Positions 57,139 to 64,000 of a stretch of DNA of 64,000 nucleotides are shown here, in pieces; within the stretch, counting starts at the first letter, position 1; the number at the start of each line of letters is the position of its first letter. The DNA is taken from NCBI GenBank assembly GCA_017436785.1, contig JAFSCK010000163.1:1-64000 (forward strand), written 5' to 3'. Source of the DNA: Oscillospiraceae bacterium (lineage in GTDB: Bacteria > Bacillota > Clostridia > Oscillospirales > Oscillospiraceae). A program made the position numbers and the translations under genes. The notes beneath the pieces are model-generated. The model saw nothing but the letters and a program-made list of their open reading frames with translations. It made no database searches and had not been told where the DNA came from.

Positions 57139-58508
57139 ATCGTGTTACCAAGCGGACATGGCTTATGGGAATCTTTCTTGTGATCCTGCTGGGCGGCATG
57201 GTGATGTTCCTGTGGGAATATGCCACAAAGGCCCATGAATGGGTCTCTTTCTCCGGTTCTCCCCATATCTATAATAATTCCAATATTGGCTGCGGTACCA
57301 TCTATGACCGTTCCGGCGAGGTGCTGCTGGACATTACTGAAAAACGCAGCTACTCGGAAAATGCTGCCACCCGGAAATCCACCCTCCACTGGCTGGGGGA
57401 TCGGAAGGGCTTCATCAACGCGGCGGCAGTATCCACCTATGCTGGCGAGATGGCGGGATTTGACCCCATCAACGGTATCTATGCATCCTCTGGAGAGGGT
57501 GGCAAAGCAAATCTGACCCTTTCTGCAAGGGTACAGAATACTGCCTTGGAGGCCCTTGGAAACCGGAAGGGAACGGTGGCGGTCTATAATTATAAAACCG
57601 GAGAGATACTCTGTGCTGTGACCACTCCCACCTATGATCCGGATAACGAGCCGGATATTGCAGGGGACAAGAGCGGTGCCTATGAGGGTGTGTACCTGAA
57701 CCGTTTCCTGCAATCGGCCTATGTGCCCGGCTCCATCTATAAGATCGTAACATTGGCTGCGGCGCTGGAGCATATTCCCGGCATCGAGGAAGAAAGCTTC
57801 CGCTGCTACGGCAAGCGGGAATACGGCACGGAAGCAGTTACCTGTGAAACAGCCCATGGGGTTCAGACATTGAAGCAGGCCTTTGCCAATTCCTGCAATT
57901 GTGCCTTTGCCGAAATTGCTGAAAAGCTGGGAAAAAAGGATATGGAAAGCAGCGTTAAGCAGTTTGAGGTCACAAAGAAGCTGACCTTTGACGGCATTAC
58001 CACCGCCAAGGGCAACTATGATATTTCGGAAACCGCTATGGTATCCTTCGCCTGGAGCTGCATCGGACAGCATTCCAATCTGGTAAACCCCGCCCGGTTT
58101 ATGACCTTCATGGGTGCCATCGCCGGCGGCGGCAGCGGGGCAGAGCCCTACGTCATGGCCAACGTGGAAAACGGCGGAAAAGCAACTTACACGGCAGAGC
58201 GAAATACCACCGGGCGGTTGATGTCTGCGGAAACAGCGCAAAAAGTAAAGGAATATATGCGCAACAATGTCCAGCAGGTCTATGGCGACTGGAATTTCCC
58301 GGGTCTGAGCGTCTGCGCAAAATCCGGTACCAGTGAGTTGGGAGGCGGAAAGACCTCCAATGCCATGTTTGCCGGATTTGTGGACAGTGACCAATATCCC
58401 CTTGCCTTTATGGTGGTGGTGGAGAACGGCGGCTACGGCAGCCACACCTGTGTGCCTATTTTGAGCAAGGTGCTGGGTGTCTGCAAGGCGGTTCTGGATC
58501 AGGAATAG
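57135..58508 (+). CDS. penicillin-binding transpeptidase (class B-like, SEDS partner)
   Basis: 457 residues. One membrane helix (about 9-28), a short pedestal (40-125), then the transpeptidase domain with SIYK (Ser200-Lys203), SCN (253-255) and KSGTSE in place of KTG. It cross-links the glycan made by the adjoining SEDS protein. It is shorter than FtsI or PBP2, with a minimal pedestal like PbpA-type actinobacterial and clostridial proteins. Translationally coupled to the FHA-SEDS gene (ATGA). GGGGGAGAAGG precedes the ATG. Confidence 0.93.
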   Translation: MNRVTKRTWLMGIFLVILLGGMVMFLWEYATKAHEWVSFSGSPHIYNNSNIGCGTIYDRSGEVLLDITEKRSYSENAATRKSTLHWLGDRKGFINAAAVSTYAGEMAGFDPINGIYASSGEGGKANLTLSARVQNTALEALGNRKGTVAVYNYKTGEILCAVTTPTYDPDNEPDIAGDKSGAYEGVYLNRFLQSAYVPGSIYKIVTLAAALEHIPGIEEESFRCYGKREYGTEAVTCETAHGVQTLKQAFANSCNCAFAEIAEKLGKKDMESSVKQFEVTKKLTFDGITTAKGNYDISETAMVSFAWSCIGQHSNLVNPARFMTFMGAIAGGGSGAEPYVMANVENGGKATYTAERNTTGRLMSAETAQKVKEYMRNNVQQVYGDWNFPGLSVCAKSGTSELGGGKTSNAMFAGFVDSDQYPLAFMVVVENGGYGSHTCVPILSKVLGVCKAVLDQE

Positions 58509-58559
58509 GGCCACACAATGAACTTTTGGATACATTTGTACATTGTGTACAAAAAAAGG

Positions 58560-58591
58560 AAAAACACCGCAGAGGAATCTGTGGTGTTTTT
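58560..58591 (+). terminator. rho-independent terminator
   Basis: AAAAACACCGCAG and CTGTGGTGTTTTT pair with one wobble, ending the FHA-SEDS/PBP operon. An additional dyad CACAATG...CATTGTG lies at 58514-58547. Confidence 0.85.
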
Positions 58592-58595
58592 CTCG

Positions 58596-58624
58596 TTGAC
58601 AAATGTCTTTCTGTGAGATACAAT
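58596..58624 (+). promoter_or_regulatory. sigma-A promoter for the leader peptide and liv operon
   Basis: TTGACA (58596-58601), 17-bp spacer, TACAAT (58619-58624). It is the only clear promoter between the PBP gene and livJ. Confidence 0.85.
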
Positions 58625-58654
58625 ACTCCCATATTCAAGAAGGAGGAATACCAA

Positions 58655-58807
58655 ATGGATGCACGTTTTGTTCGCTGTGATTCTGTTTCCCGCTGCCGTA
58701 CAGCGGTATGTTCCTCTGCTCGAATCCGCCCTGTTCTTGACGCTGCCATTCTTCTGGTAGTGTCCCTTTGTGTAGTCATTCTGCGAATTATGATGCAATT
58801 TGGGTAA
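58655..58807 (+). CDS. 50-residue leader peptide rich in Ile/Leu/Val codons
   Basis: AGGAGG before the ATG gives strong translation of MDARFVRCDSVSRCRTAVCS and 30 more residues. Eleven of the 13 residues 32-44 are Ile, Leu or Val (AILLVVSLCVVILRI region). It lies between a consensus promoter and a terminator that precedes a branched-chain amino-acid transporter operon, the layout of classical attenuation (compare E. coli ilvL). It could also be a small membrane protein, since the same residues make a hydrophobic helix. Confidence 0.65.
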   Translation: MDARFVRCDSVSRCRTAVCSSARIRPVLDAAILLVVSLCVVILRIMMQFG

Positions 58808-58865
58808 CCGGGCCATAAGGAATGTATGGAGAAGCGGTTACGGTAAAACGTAGCCGCTTTTTTAT
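58804..58865 (+). promoter_or_regulatory. putative attenuator with antiterminator before livJ
   Basis: Terminator: AAGCGGTTACG (58832-58842) and CGTAGCCGCTT (58849-58859), then a T run. Antiterminator: GTAACCG (58804-58810, containing the leader-peptide stop TAA) is complementary to CGGTTAC (58835-58841), the 5' arm of the terminator. A ribosome at the stop codon would block the antiterminator; one stalled upstream on Ile/Leu/Val codons would free it. Confidence 0.65.
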
Positions 58866-58891
58866 AGTTACGAGAAAAGGAGAATGAATTT

Positions 58892-60079
58892 ATGAAAAAG
58901 TTTTTTGCTCTGATGCTGTCTGTGCTGATGGTAGCATCCCTGCTGGCTGGCTGCGGCTCCTCCGCAGCTCCCGCTGAGACCAAGGCTCCCGCTTCTGAGG
59001 GCGAAGCTGCTGCTCCCGCTGCCGCTGTTAAGCTCGGTATGTGTGGTCCTCTGACCGGCGGTGCTGCCGTTTACGGTACTGCTGTTCAGGCAGGCATGGA
59101 AATTGCTGTGGAAGAGATCAACGCCAAGGGTGGATTGCAGTTTGTCCTGAACTGTCAGGATGACGAGCATGACACCGAAAAGGCTGCCAATGCTTACAAC
59201 GCTCTGAAGGACTGGGGCATGCAGGTCATGGCCGGCCCTGTCACCACCGCTCCCTCCAATGTTGTTGCTGCTGAGTGCGCAGGTGATGAGATCTTCATGC
59301 TGACCCCCTCTGCTTCCGGTGCTTCTGTCATCGAGTACGGCGACAACATCTTCCAGATCTGCTTCACCGACCCCAACCAGGGTACCGCTTCTGCTGACTA
59401 CATGGCAAACAACGGCATGGCTGACAAGAAGATCGGCGTGATTTACGACTCCTCCGACGTTTACTCCTCCGGCATCTACGAGAAGTTCGCGGCTCAGGCT
59501 CAGGCCAACGGCCTGAACGTTGTCTGTGTTGAGGCTTTCACTGCTGACAACAAGGCCGACCTGACGACTCAGGTCACCAAGTGCCAGAAGGAAGGCTGCG
59601 AGGTCGTGTTCCTGCCCTTCTACGCTACTGAGGCTGCACAGGTCCTGACCTATGCCAACACCATCGACTTCCATCCTGTCTTCTTCGGCTGTGACGGTCT
59701 GGACGGCGTTCTGACTGTGGAAGGCTTTGAGCCCACTCTGGCTGAGGGCGTCATGCTGCTGACTCCCTTCTCCGCTGACGCTGAGGACGAGGCAACCAAG
59801 TCTTTCGTTGCTAAGTACACAGAGAAGACAGGTATCGTTCCCAACCAGTTCGCTGCTGACGCATACGACGTTATCTATGCCATCTATCAGGCCTGTGTCG
59901 CCGGCAACGTTACCGCTGACATGTCTGCTTCCGAGATCAACGCCATTCTGGTAGAGCAGTTCACCTCTATGACCTTCGACGGCCTGACCGGCGCTGGCAT
60001 GACTTGGGCTGCAACCGGTGAAGTTTCCAAGAGCCCCATGGCTGTTGTCATCAAGGACGGCGTCTACGTTGGTGCTTAA
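58892..60079 (+). CDS. livJ: branched-chain amino-acid ABC transporter substrate-binding lipoprotein
   Basis: 395 residues. A lipoprotein signal with the lipobox LLAGC (Cys21) and an Ala/Pro/Glu-rich linker to about 45 are followed by a periplasmic-binding type I fold (LGMCGPLTGGAAVYGTA, then QDDEHDTEKAANAY). It captures Leu, Ile or Val, or a related amide, for the LivHMGF importer encoded downstream. AAAGGAG precedes the ATG. Highly biased codons indicate strong expression. Confidence 0.93.
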   Translation: MKKFFALMLSVLMVASLLAGCGSSAAPAETKAPASEGEAAAPAAAVKLGMCGPLTGGAAVYGTAVQAGMEIAVEEINAKGGLQFVLNCQDDEHDTEKAANAYNALKDWGMQVMAGPVTTAPSNVVAAECAGDEIFMLTPSASGASVIEYGDNIFQICFTDPNQGTASADYMANNGMADKKIGVIYDSSDVYSSGIYEKFAAQAQANGLNVVCVEAFTADNKADLTTQVTKCQKEGCEVVFLPFYATEAAQVLTYANTIDFHPVFFGCDGLDGVLTVEGFEPTLAEGVMLLTPFSADAEDEATKSFVAKYTEKTGIVPNQFAADAYDVIYAIYQACVAGNVTADMSASEINAILVEQFTSMTFDGLTGAGMTWAATGEVSKSPMAVVIKDGVYVGA

Positions 60080-60101
60080 TTTTAATTAAATCTACACGGC
60101 T

Positions 60102-60193
60102 GGACAGGGGATTTTCCCCTGTCCGGCTTGTGTGCCATTACATGCGACAGTCCATGAGAGGGACTTGTCTTAAGTCCTTGTCATAGACTGTCG
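60102..60193 (+). other. two stable hairpins between livJ and livH
   Basis: GGACAGGGGA and TCCCCTGTCC (60102-60124) form one 10-bp stem. CGACAGTC and GACTGTCG (60145-60193) close a second, with inner GGACTT/AAGTCC. Neither has a long T tail. They probably stabilise the livJ message or attenuate read-through so that the binding protein is made in excess. Confidence 0.65.
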
Positions 60194-60211
60194 GAAAGAG
60201 AGGGAAAAGCT

Positions 60212-61093
60212 GTGAGTTTTCTGCAGTATTTGATCAACGGTGTCAGCATCGGTGCCGTGTATGCCATTATCGCTCTGGGTTACACCATGGTTTATGGTAT
60301 TGCCAAAATGCTGAACTTTGCCCATGGTGACGTTATCATGGTAGGTGCCTATATGTCCTACAGCGTTACCAGTTACTTAGGCCTGCCCACCGCAGTAGGT
60401 GTTGCTGTGGCAGTGGTGGTCTGCACACTTTTGGGTGTGCTCATCGAAGGCCTTGCCTATAAGCCCCTGCGGGGCGTTCCCAGTCTGGCTGTTCTGATCA
60501 CCGCCATCGGTGTCAGCTACTTCCTGCAAAATGCAGCCCAGCTGATCTGGGGCAGTGCACCCAAGAATTTCAAGTCCATCGTTACCATGAAGCCTCTTGC
60601 CCTGTTTGATGGCCAGCTCACCATTACCGGTGAGGTCATCTATACCATTGCCGCTTCCGTGCTGATTATGATGGCCCTGACCCTGTTTATCAACAAGAGC
60701 CGTATGGGTAAGGCTATGCGTGCCGTGTCTGAGGACCGGGATGCAGCACAGCTCATGGGCATCAATGTGAACCAGACCATTTCCACCACCTTTGCCATCG
60801 GCTCTGCGCTGGCTGCCGTAGCTGGTGTTCTGTTGTGCTCCACTGTTCCTACCCTGATGCCCACCACCGGCTCTATGCCCGGTATCCGGGCCTTTACCGC
60901 TGCGGTATTTGGCGGTATCGGTTCCATTCCCGGTGCCATGCTGGGCGGCATTCTGCTGGGTATCATCGAGACCTTCTCCAAGGCCTACCTGTCCACCCAG
61001 TTCTCGGATGCCATTGTGTTCCTCGTTTTGATCGTGATCCTGTTGGTGAAGCCTGCCGGTCTGCTGGGCAAGCAGATTCAGGAGAAGGTGTGA
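60212..61093 (+). CDS. livH: branched-chain amino-acid ABC transporter permease LivH
   Basis: 293 residues with about eight membrane helices. The family start SFLQYLINGVSIGAVYAIIALG and the EAA-like loop (SEDRDAAQLMGINVNQ) are present. It forms the membrane channel with LivM. The start is GTG with GAGAGGG upstream. Confidence 0.95.
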   Translation: MSFLQYLINGVSIGAVYAIIALGYTMVYGIAKMLNFAHGDVIMVGAYMSYSVTSYLGLPTAVGVAVAVVVCTLLGVLIEGLAYKPLRGVPSLAVLITAIGVSYFLQNAAQLIWGSAPKNFKSIVTMKPLALFDGQLTITGEVIYTIAASVLIMMALTLFINKSRMGKAMRAVSEDRDAAQLMGINVNQTISTTFAIGSALAAVAGVLLCSTVPTLMPTTGSMPGIRAFTAAVFGGIGSIPGAMLGGILLGIIETFSKAYLSTQFSDAIVFLVLIVILLVKPAGLLGKQIQEKV

Positions 61094-61103
61094 GGTGACG
61101 GCT

Positions 61104-62174
61104 ATGAAGAATCTACTGAAAAACAAAAATTCCCGCACCAATCTCATGACCTACGCCATCGTAGTGCTTGCATTTATCGTCATGCAGGTCATGAGCAGCG
61201 CTGGGATGCTGGGCAGCTCTATCAAAGGTTTTCTGATTCCGATTTGTGTTTATATTTCCTTGGCGGTTTCTCTGAACCTGCTGGTAGGTGTTTGCGGTGA
61301 GCTGAGCTTGGGCCATGCCGGTTTTATGGGCCTGGGTGCCTTCTCCGGCATCGTCATTGCAGCACTGCTGAAGGATGTGGTGGCCAGCGATATGGTCCGT
61401 TTGGCTTGTGCCATGCTGGGCGGCGGCATCGTGGCCGGAATCGCCAGTGTTATCATCGGTATTCCGGTCCTGCGTCTGCGCGGCGACTATCTGGCCATCG
61501 TGACGCTGGCTTTTGGTGAGATTTTGAAAAATCTCATCGGCAACCTGTACATCGGTAAGGATATTAAGGGTGTGCACTTCACCTTCAACTCCGCGGATTT
61601 GATTCTGGCAGAGGGCGGTAAGAAGATCCTTTCCGGTCCCATGGGCGCAACCGGTGTCCAGAAGATCGCAACCTTCCCCATGGGTTTTGTGCTGGTGCTG
61701 ATCACCCTGTTCGTGGTGCTGAACCTCATCGATTCCAAGGAAGGCCGTGCCATCAAGGCCGTTCGGGGTAACCGGATCGCAGCTGAGTCCGTAGGCATCA
61801 ACGTGACCGCCTTCCGTCTGAAAGCCTTTGTGGTTTCCGCGTTCCTTGCCGGTATGGCAGGAGCTCTGTATGGCCTGAATTATTCCTCTCTGACTGCCTC
61901 CAAATTCAACTTCAACACCTCCATCAACATTCTGGTGTTCGTTGTTCTGGGCGGCATGGGCAATATCTTGGGTTCTGTGATTTCCGCTACGATTCTGTAT
62001 GTGCTGCCCGAAGCAATGCGCAGCCTGCAGGACTATCGTATGATCCTGTATGCCATTGTTCTGATCGTGGTCATGCTCTGTACTTGGTCTCCCAAGGTGA
62101 AGGATAAGATCGCAGTCGTTTCTGCAAAGCTGACATCTCTCATCAAGAAGAAGGAGGTGGGTACCGATGAATGA
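61104..62174 (+). CDS. livM: branched-chain amino-acid ABC transporter permease LivM
   Basis: 356 residues with about nine membrane helices; ELSLGHAGFMGLGAF and the EAA-like loop (RGNRIAAESVGINVTAFRLKAF region) identify LivM. ATG at 61104 is preferred because GAGGTG lies seven bases upstream; an in-frame GTG at 61095 overlaps that site. It overlaps livG by 8 bases. Confidence 0.95.
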   Translation: MKNLLKNKNSRTNLMTYAIVVLAFIVMQVMSSAGMLGSSIKGFLIPICVYISLAVSLNLLVGVCGELSLGHAGFMGLGAFSGIVIAALLKDVVASDMVRLACAMLGGGIVAGIASVIIGIPVLRLRGDYLAIVTLAFGEILKNLIGNLYIGKDIKGVHFTFNSADLILAEGGKKILSGPMGATGVQKIATFPMGFVLVLITLFVVLNLIDSKEGRAIKAVRGNRIAAESVGINVTAFRLKAFVVSAFLAGMAGALYGLNYSSLTASKFNFNTSINILVFVVLGGMGNILGSVISATILYVLPEAMRSLQDYRMILYAIVLIVVMLCTWSPKVKDKIAVVSAKLTSLIKKKEVGTDE

Positions 62175-63011
62175 GTATTCCCGCAAAATGATTAAGGTCC
62201 CCACCATGAACCTGCTTCGTGAGGAGGACATTGACAAGCTTCCTGTTCTGGATGTCCGCAATCTGGGCATCGACTTCGGCGGCCTCACCGCCGTTGATGG
62301 CTTCAATATCACCATTGGCCCCACCGAAATTTCCGGCTTGATCGGCCCCAATGGTGCTGGTAAAACCACCATTTTCAACCTGCTGACCGGCGTGTACCAG
62401 CCTACCCGCGGCTCCGTGCTCATCAACGGCATCGATATCAAGGGTATGCCCGTCCACAAGGTCAATAAGCTGGGCATTGCCCGTACCTTCCAGAATATTC
62501 GCCTGTTTACTGATATGACCGCATTGGACAATGTCAAGGTCGGTCTGCACAATAATATTAAGTGCTCCTTTATTGCATCGCTGCTGCATCTGCCTTCCTA
62601 TAAGAAAGCGGAGAAGGCCGCCAATGAAAAGGCAATGGAACTTCTGGAGTTTATGGGACTTGGCGATGTGGCTGATGTGAAGGCAGGCAGCCTGCCCTAT
62701 GGCGTTCAGCGCCGTCTGGAGATCGTCCGTGCACTGGCAACCAATCCTTCCATCATTCTGTTGGATGAGCCCGCTGCTGGCATGAACCCCAGTGAGACTG
62801 CTGAGCTGATGCACCAGATCCGCCGGATCCGAGATACCTTCCATATTGCCATCTTCCTGATCGAGCATGACATGAATCTGGTTATGAACGTCTGTGAAGC
62901 CATTGCGGTGGTCAACTATGGCCGCATCATTGCCAAGGGCACCCCGGAAGAAATTCGAGCCAATCCCGCAGTTATTGAAGCCTACCTTGGCAGAGAGGAG
63001 AGTGACACCTG

Positions 63012-63012
<1 letters not shown>
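62167..63012 (+). CDS. livG: branched-chain amino-acid ABC transporter ATPase LivG
   Basis: 281 residues. Walker A GPNGAGKTT near 60-68, a signature variant LPYGVQRRLEI, Walker B IILLDEPAAGMNP, and the LivG-type C-terminus. The N-terminal 30 residues are a short extension relative to E. coli LivG. AAGGAGG precedes the ATG; its stop overlaps livF. Confidence 0.95.
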
Positions 63013-63710
<698 letters not shown>

Positions 63711-63721
63711 AGTGAGATACA

Positions 63722-63751
63722 GGAAGGTGTTCTTCGGAACGCCTTCCTTTT
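63722..63751 (+). terminator. terminator of the liv operon
   Basis: GGAAGGTGTTC and GAACGCCTTCC pair around a TTCG loop, followed by a T run. Confidence 0.93.
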
Positions 63752-63816
63752 TTGTTTTGCTCTTCCGGTGGAAAGGAAGGAAGCATTTCTGCATAGACTG
63801 TGCAGAGGTGATAGCA

Positions 63817-63966
63817 ATGTGCCGAAAAAAACATATGCAGGGCTGGTGTATCGTAGCGTTTGGTCTGGGCCTTATCATAGGGCATTGTTTAGAGAGCTGG
63901 TTTCTCTGCTGCTGCGGGGGAATCTCGCTGATTATCTTCGGCTGTATGGTCATGCAGCAAAAATAG
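63817..63966 (+). CDS. 49-residue hydrophobic membrane protein
   Basis: AGAGGTG seven bases before the ATG. The sequence begins MCRKKHMQGWCIVAFGLG and forms two short membrane helices, with a Cys-rich turn (SWFLCCCGG). Similar small proteins with a basic N-terminus and a glycine-rich hydrophobic pair are common in spore formers, but I do not assign a function. Confidence 0.6.
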   Translation: MCRKKHMQGWCIVAFGLGLIIGHCLESWFLCCCGGISLIIFGCMVMQQK

Positions 63967-64000
63967 AAAGCATAACCCTGTCCCAAGCAGAATAGACTAT

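Overview
The window looks like a chromosome segment of a spore-forming anaerobic Clostridia bacterium, probably Oscillospirales/Oscillospiraceae-like. This rests on spoIVA, a stand-alone YlmH, CD1247-type and WYL proteins, many AGGAGG ribosome sites, frequent GTG/TTG starts, and a GC-leaning codon choice in the core genes. The taxonomic guess is inference; no 16S rRNA is present. Most genes are ordinary core genes. Many have a readable sigma-A promoter with a 17-bp spacer and a hairpin terminator.

Layout. 1-10.1 kb: 3' end of rpsU, an ECF sigma/anti-sigma pair, yqeG, an M24 peptidase, efp, a CD1247-type protein, VanZ, an Spx/ArsC-like protein, and an MBOAT plus DHHW pair for polysaccharide acylation. 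10.26-23.95 kb: a 13.7-kb integrated mobile element in the 3' end of tRNA-Trp, bounded by a 23-bp direct repeat. 23.9-24.1 kb: tRNA-Trp and a CAU tRNA. 24.3-38.9 kb: M28 peptidase, NCS2 purine permease, asnS, LTA synthase-like protein, spoIVA, a PH-domain protein, YfhO and mnmA. 39.2-44.3 kb: a 1186-residue lysozyme/SH3 surface protein, then thyA and folA. 44.3-55.3 kb: a membrane-anchored XRE protein, YgiQ, DUF896, YlmH, two flavoproteins, a CPBP protease, a winged-helix/PD-(D/E)XK protein under a WYL regulator, and endonuclease IV. 55.4-58.5 kb: an FHA-SEDS fusion with a cognate penicillin-binding protein. 58.6-64 kb: a branched-chain amino-acid ABC transporter operon preceded by what looks like a leader-peptide attenuator.

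The main find is the mobile element. Its replication module resembles eukaryotic CRESS-DNA viruses: a Rep with HUH nuclease and superfamily-3 helicase motifs sits just downstream of an 11-bp stem-loop carrying the nonanucleotide TAGTATTAC, with two tandem hexamers beside the stem as in circovirus origins. The rest of the backbone is an FtsK/TcpA-like ATPase, an excisionase, a tyrosine integrase, paired arm-type repeats at both ends, an XRE regulator with a palindromic site, and a densely structured 300-nt region. Its cargo is a defence-type block: an MmeI-like fused restriction-modification enzyme, a divergent DUF6037-like gene, and a two-gene operon of a TPR protein with a HEPN-like C-terminus and an OLD-family ATPase/TOPRIM nuclease. 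I do not recognise that pair as a named system.

The core chromosome also carries at least six copies of a long palindromic repeat (ends TGTCATTGCGA / TCGCAATGACA) whose arms appear to have been exchanged between copies, and a second family of GGGCGGG palindromes used as terminators.
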